56,280 bases of DNA, taken from contig JAGCFW010000009.1 of the NCBI GenBank assembly GCA_017649895.1, positions 1 to 56,280 of the forward strand, written 5' to 3'. The translations under genes were made by a program, and so were the position numbers. Below are positions 26,898 to 36,892 of this stretch, piece after piece. Positions within the stretch are counted from its first letter, which is position 1; each line of letters opens with the position of its first letter. The notes under the pieces were generated by a model. It ran no database searches, was not told where the DNA came from, and saw only the letters and a program-made list of their open reading frames with translations. The stretch comes from Alphaproteobacteria bacterium (lineage in GTDB: Bacteria; Pseudomonadota; Alphaproteobacteria; UBA3830).

Positions 26898-28205
26898 TTG
26901 AAAAGATTGTTGTTTTTTTTCATTTTTTTAATGTTCACCGCGAATGCCAATTTTAAAGCGGATGAATTTTCGCTGAAAAACGGAATGAAAGTAATAATGA
27001 TAGAAAAGAAATCCGTCCCTATTATTTCTCTTTCAGTCTGGTATAAATGCGGTTCCAAGTGCGATATGCTTTCGAAGTCAGGAGCAGCACATTTTCTCGA
27101 ACATCTGGCTTGCGAAAATCACAAACGTGCATTCAGCGATTACTTGGAAGAAATCGGCGCGGAAAATAACGCCTTTACATTTTTTAACACGATTTGTTTT
27201 TACGAAATTTTCCCCTCGGATTGTTTTGAAAAAGTTTTGTCCTTCGAATCTGAACGAATGAAAAGTTTGGAAATTGAAGATAAAGTTTTTCAAAATGAAA
27301 AGAAAGCTATTTTAGAGGAAAGAGGCATGCGTGTAGACGCGGATGTCCAAGGAAGGTACGGAGAAGTATTTTTATCTAATATTTTTAATCGACAGATAGG
27401 AGGGATTGAGGTAATCGGCTGGAAACACGAGATAGAATCCATAGAGATAGAGGACCTGCAGGCATTTTACAAAAAGTGGATAACTCCGAACAATGCCATT
27501 TTGATTTTAGTAGGAGATTTTGAAAAAAAATCCGCCAAAGAACTCATTGAAAAATATTTTGGTACTGTTTCGCGGGGAGATTCGCCCAAAATATCTTCCT
27601 TGAGCAATAAAGAATTTAATAAAAAATTGATTGAGTGCCGATCTACCGAAAACGGTCCTTCTTCGGCGATAACATATGTATTGAAAGTTCCATTTTCACC
27701 GAAAAATAATTTGAGAAAATCCCTTGCGTTAAGCTTGGCTTTAGAAATATTGGAACAACCTTCCTCTTTCACAGAAACTATTCTAAAACAAATGAGCAAT
27801 ATTATTTCGACTGTGAATTTTTCGTATACAGATTCTGTTTATCAGTTCGATATTTTGGATATAACCTTCCATGCAACCTCAATTGATAATTTAGATAAAG
27901 TCGAAATCGCATGGCCATATTTGAAAAAGAAAATATTAGCTGATTGTATAAGCGAGAACGATCTGAAAAAGATAAAAAGGAGAAGACTTATCTCTCTTGC
28001 TTATAAAAGAGAGGATATACAACATATTGCGGAATATTTCGGCTGGAATTTGATGTTCGGATTGCCCGTGAAAGAAATTTTATCTCTGGACGATATGGTA
28101 CAATCGATAACCGTGAAGGAATGCAATGACGTCCTTCAGGAAATATTCTCGACATCTCCGATATCCGTTATGAAAACTTTTCCGAAAGGATATGACCGTG
28201 ATTAG
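26898..28205 (+). CDS. M16 family zinc peptidase, catalytic member
   Basis: A 435-residue secreted M16 (pitrilysin-like) peptidase. After a signal peptide (LLFFFIFLMFTANA) comes the inverted zinc motif HFLEH (His65-His69) and the third ligand region in KAILEERGM (about residue 140). The second half is the non-catalytic M16 domain. I choose TTG 26898 because GAGGA stands 5 bases upstream; a TTG at 26886 would precede that site. It is first of four consecutive M16-like genes and overlaps the next by 14 bases. The domain pair should form a clam-shell protease chamber degrading peptides in the periplasm. Confidence 0.88.
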   Translation: MKRLLFFFIFLMFTANANFKADEFSLKNGMKVIMIEKKSVPIISLSVWYKCGSKCDMLSKSGAAHFLEHLACENHKRAFSDYLEEIGAENNAFTFFNTICFYEIFPSDCFEKVLSFESERMKSLEIEDKVFQNEKKAILEERGMRVDADVQGRYGEVFLSNIFNRQIGGIEVIGWKHEIESIEIEDLQAFYKKWITPNNAILILVGDFEKKSAKELIEKYFGTVSRGDSPKISSLSNKEFNKKLIECRSTENGPSSAITYVLKVPFSPKNNLRKSLALSLALEILEQPSSFTETILKQMSNIISTVNFSYTDSVYQFDILDITFHATSIDNLDKVEIAWPYLKKKILADCISENDLKKIKRRRLISLAYKREDIQHIAEYFGWNLMFGLPVKEILSLDDMVQSITVKECNDVLQEIFSTSPISVMKTFPKGYDRD

Positions 28206-29493
28206 AAAAATTTTATTCGCAATCTTGTTTTTAATATCGGGAATTTCCGAGGCAGAAGTAAAAGAGTTGACCAGCTCGTACGGTGTAAAATTTTGGTATT
28301 CCCGTGACAATAGTGATCCATTGATTAATATCGCCGTCGCCTTTAAAAACTGCGGCTCAGCACATATGGAAAAAACAAAAACTTCCGTCCCGAATTTATT
28401 TGTAGGCGCTACTTTTTGCGGTTGCGGAAATTATTCCAAGGAAGAATTTCAGGAAAAAACAGGAGATATTTCGGCAATATTCCATGGTCATAGTAATTCC
28501 GATAATGTTTTGTTCTTCTTTAAATATCCCAAAATCGTTTCCGCCGAGGCTGCAAGTTTGATACAAACCTTTTTTAGTTCTCCTAAGTTTCCAAAAGCGG
28601 AAATCGAAAAAATGAAAAATGCCGTCTCTTATAAGTTAGAAAATTATCAGGTTGCTCCCATATCCTGGTGCGAAAGTATTCTATTACCAAAACTTTTATT
28701 TAAAAATCACCCATATGGAGATAACACCGCCGCTCCTGAGAATATTCTGAAATTAAATGACGCCGACCTGAAATCATTTCACAAAAAATACATCGTGAGA
28801 AGTAATGTTGAACTATGTATTTTCGGAGACATATCTGAAAAAGAAGCCGTAAAATTAGCCGACCAGATTTTATCTTCAATTCCAAAGGGAGAAAAAGCGC
28901 AAGACAACATTCCCGACACAGAACCGACATTGGAAAATTTTAGCGAGAAATATCATATCGAAGGTCCGCAGAGTTATATAATTTTCGCGTTACCCAACAT
29001 ACTAAAAAATTCCGAGCAAAAGTTTGCTGCGTACGTCTTATATCTAATATTCGGAGATGGTGGCTTTAGGAGTTATATCATAAAAAAGCTTCGATCAGAA
29101 CTAGGACTTGTTTACTACGGAGGCGTACATAAAATCGAAATGAAACATTCTTGTTTTGAAATGGGCCTGTTGCAAACTTCAAATAACAATGCGACTGCGG
29201 CTATCGATAACATCAAATCTTTGATAAAAAATCTGAAAGAAAAAGGGATTTCTCAAAAGGAACTTGATTTTGCGAAAAATAGTATAAAAGGAGAGTTCCT
29301 TGTAAATCTGAGGACATCCAGGGATTTATGCTATTTCTATATAATGAAAAAGTTACAGGGACGCTCCACAAATGCCTTAAAAGAATTTTTACACGGAATA
29401 GATGCTGTAACTTTGGATCAGGTAAATTCGCTGGCCAATCAAATTCTTGATGAAGAAAACATTCCTATCGTCATTATGGGAGGAAAAGAATGA
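28192..29493 (+). CDS. M16 family protein lacking zinc motif (partner subunit)
   Basis: A 433-residue exported protein (signal ILFAILFLISGISEAE). It follows the M16 fold: VAFKNCGSAHMEK corresponds to the strand before the zinc helix, but the helix reads VPNLFVGATF with no HxxEH. KKYIVRSNVELCIFGDI and LRSELGLVYYGGVHK are typical of M16B subunits. Bacterial M16B enzymes often pair an active and an inactive subunit, so this is likely the partner of the preceding gene, with which it overlaps by 14 bases. Confidence 0.85.
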   Translation: MTVIRKILFAILFLISGISEAEVKELTSSYGVKFWYSRDNSDPLINIAVAFKNCGSAHMEKTKTSVPNLFVGATFCGCGNYSKEEFQEKTGDISAIFHGHSNSDNVLFFFKYPKIVSAEAASLIQTFFSSPKFPKAEIEKMKNAVSYKLENYQVAPISWCESILLPKLLFKNHPYGDNTAAPENILKLNDADLKSFHKKYIVRSNVELCIFGDISEKEAVKLADQILSSIPKGEKAQDNIPDTEPTLENFSEKYHIEGPQSYIIFALPNILKNSEQKFAAYVLYLIFGDGGFRSYIIKKLRSELGLVYYGGVHKIEMKHSCFEMGLLQTSNNNATAAIDNIKSLIKNLKEKGISQKELDFAKNSIKGEFLVNLRTSRDLCYFYIMKKLQGRSTNALKEFLHGIDAVTLDQVNSLANQILDEENIPIVIMGGKE

Positions 29494-30692
29494 AACGAGT
29501 ACTGATTCTGTTATTTTTGAGTTTTCAGGCTCTCTTTGCATCAATTCAAGAATACAAATTAGACGATGCGCGCGTAATTGTTTGCGATGATTTTTTTCTT
29601 CCGATCGCAAAGGTAGGAGTATTCTATCCTGTCGGACTAAATCAATTACAAAATATTTCCGAAGCCGAGATTATAGAAAAAATGTTTTTAAGCGAAGCGT
29701 CGAAGAGATCTGCAAAAGAATTGGGAACCGAGATCGATTTCAGTATACACGATAAATTTTCAGAGGTCAGTGCAACTGTATCGAACAAAAAAATTCCCGA
29801 AATCATAAAAATTATACTGGACAACAAAACGCACATAACTGACCTTTCATGGATAAAAAACAAGATAAAAATCACACATAAATTATCCGATTATTTCGAG
29901 ACAAATCTTGTTGATAACGAAATTTACGCCAAAATAAATCTGAAATATATTTTTAATGAATCAATCTTAGATAATATTACAGAAAATGATCTGAAAAATT
30001 CATTAAATAAGTACAAAAAAACTCATCTAAATATAATTATCTGCGGAAAATTTGATACGAAAAAACTTGTTGAAAAACTTCACTTAGAACCATTGTCTCC
30101 AAGCGATTTGGAGAGTGTAAATACCAATCAAAATGAGGTTGCGTCTCAAAATTTTTCAGAACAAATCATTGAAGCAAGAAGCAAATTTCTTGGACGTTCT
30201 TTGTATTATATGCACAAGCTCCCCTTTCCTGAACTCCGAAAAAAGCAAAAGGCTATTTTCTCTATATTGAATTATGAAATGTTTAATTATTTCGAAAAAT
30301 ATTCGCAATTGATTGATAATTTTTTTATAACGAACTTCATGAAGCCCTATTTTGTTTTGCTGGGTTTAACTCCAAGACGAGACGTATCAAAAAAATCTCT
30401 TGAAATCGAGCTGAAATCTTTCCTTTATTATATGAAAAAAAATAATTTTCCGCCCGAAAAATTAGAGTTCATATCAAAACTTGCGAAATTTTCGGAAATC
30501 AGTACGGACGAGGACATTTCTGCAAAATATCGGATTATCAAAGATCGATACATCACGCATTCTCAATCCAAAAACGACACTTCCAAAGAAATATTAACTG
30601 TGTCACCTGATGATATCCGAAATTTCATAGAACAAGTTATAGAAAATAATTTAATTACGAAAATATCCACCCAATACAAGACGGAAAATTGA
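29490..30692 (+). CDS. Diverged M16-like protein, non-catalytic
   Basis: A 400-residue exported protein (signal RVLILLFLSFQALFAS) that overlaps the previous gene by 4 bases (ATGA). Its first domain keeps M16 features, such as YKLDDARVIVCDDFFLPIA and KVGVFYPVGLNQ, and KTHLNIIICGKFDTKKL at the end of the domain, but the zinc motif is absent and the sequence is far from the others. Function as a third subunit or a regulator is inference from context. Confidence 0.7.
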   Translation: MKRVLILLFLSFQALFASIQEYKLDDARVIVCDDFFLPIAKVGVFYPVGLNQLQNISEAEIIEKMFLSEASKRSAKELGTEIDFSIHDKFSEVSATVSNKKIPEIIKIILDNKTHITDLSWIKNKIKITHKLSDYFETNLVDNEIYAKINLKYIFNESILDNITENDLKNSLNKYKKTHLNIIICGKFDTKKLVEKLHLEPLSPSDLESVNTNQNEVASQNFSEQIIEARSKFLGRSLYYMHKLPFPELRKKQKAIFSILNYEMFNYFEKYSQLIDNFFITNFMKPYFVLLGLTPRRDVSKKSLEIELKSFLYYMKKNNFPPEKLEFISKLAKFSEISTDEDISAKYRIIKDRYITHSQSKNDTSKEILTVSPDDIRNFIEQVIENNLITKISTQYKTEN

Positions 30693-30693
30693 T

Positions 30694-31947
30694 ATGAAAA
30701 AGATTTTAAGTATAGCCATTACCATCCTCGTCATTCTTCTGGCTTTCCAGATTTACGACAAAAAAATTCGAAAGTATTTTCCGCTAATTCATTTTAAAAA
30801 ACCCTGTGAAACCATTGTTTTTAATGAACCAAACAGTAAACAGATCTATATAACTTTGAAATTCAAAAACGCGGGGGTGTTACATAATTCGGACGACAAG
30901 CACGGAATATCGTCGTTATTATCCAAACTATTATTCAGAAAAATCGGAAAATTGTCTGCAGAAGAAACCCAAGAAAAGATTTTAGAATTGGGTATCACAA
31001 ATTTATCGTTAAACGGAACGACTGATGATTTTTTAATCTCATTCAGTGTTATAGAAGATCAATTTGAACCCATCGTAAAATTTCTATTTTCGGGATTAAA
31101 CGTAAAATTTTCGGAAAACGATTTATCTTTTGCAAAGGAATTTTTTCCGATTCAAGTGAGCAGAGAAAATTCCCGCCCCAACGAAATTCTAACTGATAAG
31201 CTGTATCAAAAGTTGTATCCCAACCACATATACGGAAAAAATTCCACAGGTTCTTCCGTTGCAATCAGTTCAATTACGCTAAACGATATCGATAATTTTC
31301 TGAAAAATAATTTTGCGCTGAGTAATTTGAAAATTTATTATGCAGGAAATTATTCCAAGAAAAAATTAAAAATTCTAACCGAAGAAATCTCGAAATTTCT
31401 GCCGAAAGAATCGAATCAAAATGAAATCCCTAATTTAAAAAATGTTATGGTCGATAATTCTGATGAAAAAATCTCAAACGACAATATACGAGACATTTGC
31501 GGCATAACAGCGGGAATACGTTTTGATAATCTATCCAAACAAGAAAAAGCAGCCCTTTTAATTATTGCATACACATTATTTAATGAGGACGATGGAGAAT
31601 TTTTGAGAGACAAATTCCCAATGAATTTTTCTTACGCGATAAATGATCGAGAACTTTCTTCCGTGTTGGTTTTATCATCGTTCGTTCATCAAAAGGATGC
31701 AGACAAATATATGGAAAAGCTGAAAAATTTCCTCGCAAACTTAAACTTATCACAACTAAAAAATTTGGAATTGTCTCGAAACTATTTCATCCAAAAACAG
31801 AAAATAAAATCGCTGCGATCCATACATAATTCCCTGACCTTTTTGGCTTTGCCGTTTTCAGATTGCTCAAACGAGACCTATCAACAAATTTTGGATAAGA
31901 TTAAGCAACAAAAAAACCGCTGCATTGTATCTATATCGTCGAAATAA
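30694..31947 (+). CDS. Membrane-anchored diverged M16-like protein
   Basis: A 417-residue protein starting one base after the previous stop. An N-terminal membrane segment (ILSIAITILVILLAFQI) without clear cleavage site is followed by an M16-like domain: ITLKFKNAGVLHNSDDKHG, with the zinc helix reduced to ISSLLSKLL, then LSNLKIYYAGNYSKKKL. It could anchor the group to the inner membrane. It ends 17 bases from the mutS stop on the other strand. Confidence 0.72.
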   Translation: MKKILSIAITILVILLAFQIYDKKIRKYFPLIHFKKPCETIVFNEPNSKQIYITLKFKNAGVLHNSDDKHGISSLLSKLLFRKIGKLSAEETQEKILELGITNLSLNGTTDDFLISFSVIEDQFEPIVKFLFSGLNVKFSENDLSFAKEFFPIQVSRENSRPNEILTDKLYQKLYPNHIYGKNSTGSSVAISSITLNDIDNFLKNNFALSNLKIYYAGNYSKKKLKILTEEISKFLPKESNQNEIPNLKNVMVDNSDEKISNDNIRDICGITAGIRFDNLSKQEKAALLIIAYTLFNEDDGEFLRDKFPMNFSYAINDRELSSVLVLSSFVHQKDADKYMEKLKNFLANLNLSQLKNLELSRNYFIQKQKIKSLRSIHNSLTFLALPFSDCSNETYQQILDKIKQQKNRCIVSISSK

Positions 31948-31964
31948 AAATTTCGAAAGGAGAA

Positions 31965-34574
31965 TTAATTCATCATCTTTTTCAGATCAAATAAAAAATT
32001 CAGGGCATCCAAAGGAGTCAACTCGTTCAAATCCAGATCTTTCAATTTTTCTTCTACCGGAGAAGCTTGCGCATAACTCAGCTCAATCTGATCAGGGGAT
32101 TCAACCGGCAAGTTTCGTGCTCCACTTTTGGATTCCAACTTGACAAGAAGGTCCTTCGCCCGCCTTATCACATTTTTCGGAACTCCTGCCAAACTCGCGA
32201 CATGAATACCGTATGATTTATCTGCTATTCCATCAATGATTCGATGATAAAAAATCACCTTTCCTTCCCATTCCTGAACTTTCAAAGTTTTACATTTTAT
32301 ATCTTTAAATTTTTCGCTCAGTGCGGTCAGTTCTCGATAATGAGTCGCAAACAGAACACGACATTTATTATTTTTGTAGAGACTTTCTATCACCGCCCAC
32401 GCGATCGACAAACCGTCGTAGGTAGATGTCCCCCGCCCCACCTCATCCAAAATAACAAAGGAACGCTCGGTCGCTTGATTTAATATCGTCGCTGTCTCGA
32501 TCATCTCGACCATAAAAGTCGAACGCCCACGAGCTAAATCGTCGGATGCTCCTATGCGAGAAAACAACCTGTCGACAATTCCGATCTTCGCTTTTTTCGC
32601 CGGTATAAAGCTTCCGATTTGAGCCATCACGATAAGCAAAGCATTTTGTCTCAAATAAGTACTTTTTCCCGCCATATTCGGACCGGTCAGCAAACAGACT
32701 CGAGAATCCGGAGTTAGATCGCAATCATTGCCGGTGAAATCATCCTGCAGAAGTTCCAACACCGGATGGCGACCATTTTCTATCTCCAACACGGATTCGG
32801 TTACAATTTCGGGACAAATGTAATTGCGTTCCGTGGCGATCAACGCGAGATTTGTATAAATATCCAACAAAGCCAAAAGCTTTATGGTCTCAGAAATTGA
32901 TTCATAATTTTGTAAAACAATCTCAACCAATTCATTGTATATCGACCGCTCCATTTGAGCGAAATCTTCGGAAGCTTTCATCACTTTATCTTGCAGCTCC
33001 AGCATTTCTTCGGTAGTGTATCGAATATTGCTTACCAAAGTCTGCCGATGCATAAATTCCGGCAATATTTTATTTTTTTGAGAGAGAGGAATTTCGATAT
33101 ACCAGCCGATTATCGCGTTATTCCGAATCTTCAGCGTATTTATTCCCGTTTGATAAATGTACTTATCCTGCAGTTGCATTATAAGATCTTCGCTATGATT
33201 TTTCATGTACCGCAGCTTGTCCAACTCCTGGGAATATCCCTCCACGATCAATTCTCCGTTTTGTTGAAACTTTTCCACAAGCGCATTCTTCAAACGGTCT
33301 CTCAAATCGGAAAAATCATGCAAAGATTCAAAATCACAACTTCCTTCATGCGGGAGATTTTTTTCGAACACCATTTCCCTTACTTGCTCGCTTACCACCA
33401 ACGCATCTCGAATATTTTCCATATCCTTGGGGGAAAATTTATTGAATCTTATTCTGTTTATGGATCTCTCAAAATCGGGACACTGAGCTAAAATTTCCCG
33501 AAGATTATTCAATAACTCCCCATTTTCGATAAAGAATTTTACGCATTCTTGCCTCTTTTTCAGCATATTGATATCGACTATCGGCATGGCAACACGAGAA
33601 GCCAACATCCTAGCACCAAACGCGGTCTTTGTCTTATCCAACGCCTGAATCAGCGTGTATTTCGACTCCGAGCCGTTGGTACTCATGATCTCCAAACTTT
33701 TGCTTGTATCTGAATCAATAACAAGGTAGTTATTCATCAAAATTTTCTTCGGAATCGGAAGAACTTTCAAATTATCCTTTTGCGTTATAATTAAATATTC
33801 CAAAACCGACCCGCAACACGCAAATTCGGCATCGCATCCCAACTCAAAACTGTCCAAAGTCGAAACGTTAAAATATTTTTCCAGCCGAGCTTTTTCGATT
33901 TTGGAATTAAATTTAGATGACGGTAATTTCGTGATACTCGCGTCCGTAAATTTATTGACATATTTTGCAAAATCTTCGAACTCAGAGGATATCAAAACCT
34001 CTTTAGGAGAATAATTTTCCAGCACGGAACTGATCTCAGGATAATCCACGGTATTCACCAAAAACTCACCTGTGGAAATATCAATCAACGCAAAGCTTAC
34101 TTGGTCGATTTTATCTTTTTTCTTTTTGCAAACCGGAACCAACGACATCAAATAGTTATTTTTGTTATACGTAAGCAAATTATCTTCCACTAAAGTTCCC
34201 GCGGAAATAATTCTCGTAATCGCCCTTTTTACAACAGCCTTGTACCCTCTCTTTTTCGCGTCTTTCGGATTTTCCAACTGCTCACAAACGGCCACTTTAT
34301 GTCCGGCTTTTATTAATCTGCTAACGTAGTTATCTATAGTAGCGACAGGAATTCCGCACATGGGAATGTCTTCCCCCTTCACCTTCCCTCTGTGGGTCAA
34401 CACGATATTCAATGCAGCTGAAGCGATCTTCGCATCCTCAAAAAATAATTCGTAAAAATCTCCCAATCGAAAAAGGAGCAAACAATCTTGGCACTCGGAT
34501 TTTGCCGCAATATATTGAGACATCATAGGCGTCGAATCTTTCAAAGCCTTATAATAAAGGAGGTTATCTTCCAT
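31965..34574 (-). CDS. mutS: DNA mismatch repair protein MutS
   Basis: An 869-residue mismatch recognition ATPase. The N-terminal MMSQYIAAK and LLLFRLGDFYELFFEDA carry the conserved mismatch-contacting Phe-x-Glu region; Walker A is LTGPNMAGKSTYLRQ, Walker B FVILDEVGRGTSTYDG, and LFATHYRELT follows. Length is normal. ATG 34574 with TAGGTAG upstream is chosen; an open frame of 39 more codons upstream has no family similarity. MutL is not in the window. Confidence 0.96.
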   Translation of the reverse strand: MEDNLLYYKALKDSTPMMSQYIAAKSECQDCLLLFRLGDFYELFFEDAKIASAALNIVLTHRGKVKGEDIPMCGIPVATIDNYVSRLIKAGHKVAVCEQLENPKDAKKRGYKAVVKRAITRIISAGTLVEDNLLTYNKNNYLMSLVPVCKKKKDKIDQVSFALIDISTGEFLVNTVDYPEISSVLENYSPKEVLISSEFEDFAKYVNKFTDASITKLPSSKFNSKIEKARLEKYFNVSTLDSFELGCDAEFACCGSVLEYLIITQKDNLKVLPIPKKILMNNYLVIDSDTSKSLEIMSTNGSESKYTLIQALDKTKTAFGARMLASRVAMPIVDINMLKKRQECVKFFIENGELLNNLREILAQCPDFERSINRIRFNKFSPKDMENIRDALVVSEQVREMVFEKNLPHEGSCDFESLHDFSDLRDRLKNALVEKFQQNGELIVEGYSQELDKLRYMKNHSEDLIMQLQDKYIYQTGINTLKIRNNAIIGWYIEIPLSQKNKILPEFMHRQTLVSNIRYTTEEMLELQDKVMKASEDFAQMERSIYNELVEIVLQNYESISETIKLLALLDIYTNLALIATERNYICPEIVTESVLEIENGRHPVLELLQDDFTGNDCDLTPDSRVCLLTGPNMAGKSTYLRQNALLIVMAQIGSFIPAKKAKIGIVDRLFSRIGASDDLARGRSTFMVEMIETATILNQATERSFVILDEVGRGTSTYDGLSIAWAVIESLYKNNKCRVLFATHYRELTALSEKFKDIKCKTLKVQEWEGKVIFYHRIIDGIADKSYGIHVASLAGVPKNVIRRAKDLLVKLESKSGARNLPVESPDQIELSYAQASPVEEKLKDLDLNELTPLDALNFLFDLKKMMN

Positions 34575-34761
34575 AATACTACCTAAACACGATGCACTAA
34601 GTATAGGAAAAATGCCACAAGTTTTAAAGCTTATTTTGCGACGGAATGTTTCTCCCTGACCCGATATTTCGATAATTTTCGTAAACTTCATTTACTTTTC
34701 GTTAACCAATATATGAAAATATTGAACTTACGGAGGTTTTGTACTACATAAATGATAGAAA

Positions 34762-35478
34762 ATGAAAAAAATAACATATCTTTTGTTTTTTATACTATCA
34801 GGATGTAATTTTTTCGAGGACTTGTCCGAGTTTTTTGGTCCGAAATTCAATGAAAAAGTGTATGTAATCAGCTCGAAAAACAACAAAGAACCACGCGAAC
34901 AAATAAAGAATCAACTGAAATCACTTGGCATTAAATATAACGAATTTATCACTGAGATAGATACGACGCAACATCAAAGAATTATCCAACAAAATCATAG
35001 AAAATTTTGGCAACGAATCGCATATGGTAAAGAATCGCGAGCCATAGTTCTCGAAGATAACGTCCGACTTGAAAAGGGATTTAAAAAAAATTTGCAAAGA
35101 TATATAAAAGATCTTCCCGAGGATTGGGACATAGCCTTTTTGGTGATAGGTCGGGAAAATAATAAGTACGGATGGTTTATCTCAGTGGGAGACATTTTCA
35201 GAGACATAGACGAAGTCAAAGGGCATCCTTACGTCGCCCAAATTCAAAAAACCAATCGTGTCTACGGATTGTACGGATACATCATCAACAAAAAGGGAGC
35301 GAAAAAGCTTCTGAAACTTACGGAAAAACCGTCCGACGACATCAGCGATATTATTTTTCAAAAAGGAGGCATAAACACGGGATATATAAAGGCATACGTA
35401 TCCATGTTCAAACTCATCGAACCGCAACTAACAAAAGCCAAAATTGACGAAATAAACAAACGCTCAACAGATGAATAA
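34762..35478 (+). CDS. GT25-like glycosyltransferase with lipoprotein signal
   Basis: A 238-residue protein whose body resembles glycosyltransferase family 25 (LOS/LPS sugar transfer): EKVYVISSKNNKEPREQ at the start, AIVLEDNVRLEKGF where the family has LEDD, DWDIAFLVIG, and YGYIINKKGAKKLL near the acceptor site. Unusually it begins with a lipoprotein signal (YLLFFILSGC, lipobox LSGC), while most GT25 enzymes are cytoplasmic. The Asp-to-Asn change in the metal motif and export make classic nucleotide-sugar use doubtful. No good ribosome binding site is seen near ATG; GGAGG lies 26 bases upstream. Confidence 0.75.
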   Translation: MKKITYLLFFILSGCNFFEDLSEFFGPKFNEKVYVISSKNNKEPREQIKNQLKSLGIKYNEFITEIDTTQHQRIIQQNHRKFWQRIAYGKESRAIVLEDNVRLEKGFKKNLQRYIKDLPEDWDIAFLVIGRENNKYGWFISVGDIFRDIDEVKGHPYVAQIQKTNRVYGLYGYIINKKGAKKLLKLTEKPSDDISDIIFQKGGINTGYIKAYVSMFKLIEPQLTKAKIDEINKRSTDE

Positions 35479-35492
35479 TGGCAAACGGATTA

Positions 35493-35675
35493 TCAAAAGA
35501 AAAACAATCCCGCAATCATTCCGATAATCAAAAGCCAAACCACCGTCTTTTTAATCACAACCTTAAACGGGGGCTTGTTATCATTCACATGTGTTATCTT
35601 TATATTCGAATAAGGCACGATAGTATCCTCTATACTGTATCTCTCTTCTTCTATCTCTCTTTCATTTACATACAT
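35493..35675 (-). CDS. Small C-terminally anchored membrane protein
   Basis: A 60-residue protein with a charged N-terminal part (NEREIEEERYS) and a single hydrophobic C-terminal segment (TVVWLLIIGMIAGLFFF), i.e. a tail-anchored layout. AAGGA stands 9 bases before ATG. No family is recognised. It lies between the GT25-like gene (converging, 14 bases away) and bamD on the same strand. Confidence 0.6.
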   Translation of the reverse strand: MYVNEREIEEERYSIEDTIVPYSNIKITHVNDNKPPFKVVIKKTVVWLLIIGMIAGLFFF

Positions 35676-35712
35676 ATCATATATTCCTTATAAAAGTATT
35701 AACGATAGATTA

Positions 35713-36459
35713 TTATTTCAATTGATTTAATTTCTTCGCCCAGATTCCTCTCGGAAATCTTGCCTTCAGTACCGCGGCGGCATTGTCTGCTTCTTCTCTC
35801 AGTCCCTCATTCTTACAACACTCAACTATACGATAAAATGCTTCTTCCGCACTTTTGGTGTTCGGAAATCTACTGACGACATAATTATATCTGCCCAATG
35901 CGGCGAGACTGCTTTTATTCTGCTGATAATAACGACCGACTATCATCTCGTGAGCCGCAATAATATCATCCAAAACAATTACCTTCTTCTGACTGTCCTC
36001 GACATATTTGCAGGTCGGAAATCTGTTTATCAACTCAACGAAAGCTTTTCTGGCATCTTTGGCTTGAGCCGAATCGCGCCCCACCGTCGACACTGTCATA
36101 TACTTACTAACCGCTCTCAGATACATCGCGTAAGGAACCAATTCGCTGGACGGATGATATCTCAAAAAAACATCCAACTCACGAGTAGCATCTATATAAC
36201 TTCCGTTTTTGAAATTACAGTAAGCTGACATGATCTGCGAAGTACCAGCTTTTTCCGAATACGGGAAGTAAGTCTCTATATCCTTAAATCGCTTGGCAGC
36301 ATCTTCGAACTCGTCGTTTTTCATCAAATTTTTAGCTTCAAGATAGACTTCCTCAGCGTTCTTTCCCTCAACAGGAGTCTTTGGACTTTCACATCCAGTA
36401 ATCAGAAAGACCAAACCGCACAAAAAACAACTTCTCTTATTTAACACCCGTAGATCCAT
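35713..36459 (-). CDS. bamD: Outer membrane assembly lipoprotein BamD
   Basis: A 248-residue lipoprotein (lipobox ITGC) built from about five tetratricopeptide-like repeats: [20 protein letters not shown], then [37 protein letters not shown] and later repeats. This is the BamD pattern; the protein is an essential part of the BAM complex that inserts outer membrane beta-barrels. ATG 36459 has GGAGG 6 bases upstream and lies inside the end of dut (23-base overlap), so the two are translationally linked. Upstream ATG codons lie before the ribosome binding site. Confidence 0.93.
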   Translation of the reverse strand: MDLRVLNKRSCFLCGLVFLITGCESPKTPVEGKNAEEVYLEAKNLMKNDEFEDAAKRFKDIETYFPYSEKAGTSQIMSAYCNFKNGSYIDATRELDVFLRYHPSSELVPYAMYLRAVSKYMTVSTVGRDSAQAKDARKAFVELINRFPTCKYVEDSQKKVIVLDDIIAAHEMIVGRYYQQNKSSLAALGRYNYVVSRFPNTKSAEEAFYRIVECCKNEGLREEADNAAAVLKARFPRGIWAKKLNQLK

Positions 36460-36880
36460 ATCCGCCTCCAGCTCTTGAAGTATCATCAAGGGATTCTACC
36501 ACATTCCATTGAACTTTTTCATATTTTTCTACAACTAATTGGGCGATCCTCATACCTTTTTCTACGATAAAATCCTCTTTTCCCAAATTAATCAAAAGAA
36601 CTTTTACCTCTCCTCGGTAATCGCTATCGATTGTTCCCGGAGTATTTAAAACCGTAATACCATGCTTAAAAGCAAGCCCTGATCTTGGTCTGATTTGAGC
36701 TTCGTAGTTTTCAGGAATCGCCATGGACAGTCCTGTTGGAATCAATTTTCTCTCCATCGGATGAACAACTACAGCTTCACCCACCGCCGCCTTCAAATCA
36801 ACGCCGGCGCTTCCTTCCGTCGCGTAGTGAGGTAACTCCAATCCTTTACCGTGATCTAAAATTTTTATATCTACTTTCAT
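36437..36880 (-). CDS. dut: Deoxyuridine 5'-triphosphate nucleotidohydrolase
   Basis: A 147-residue trimeric dUTPase converting dUTP to dUMP, keeping uracil out of DNA. All five motifs are seen: [45 protein letters not shown] and GGYGSTG at the C-terminus. It overlaps bamD and lies 12 bases behind the MlaC-like gene. Confidence 0.97.
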   Translation of the reverse strand: MKVDIKILDHGKGLELPHYATEGSAGVDLKAAVGEAVVVHPMERKLIPTGLSMAIPENYEAQIRPRSGLAFKHGITVLNTPGTIDSDYRGEVKVLLINLGKEDFIVEKGMRIAQLVVEKYEKVQWNVVESLDDTSRAGGGYGSTGVK

Positions 36881-36892
36881 TATTTGTGCTCC

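Noticed and set aside
34575-34691. N-terminal extension of MutS by 39 residues
   Set aside because: The extension does not look like MutS, and the internal ATG has a ribosome binding site at the right distance.
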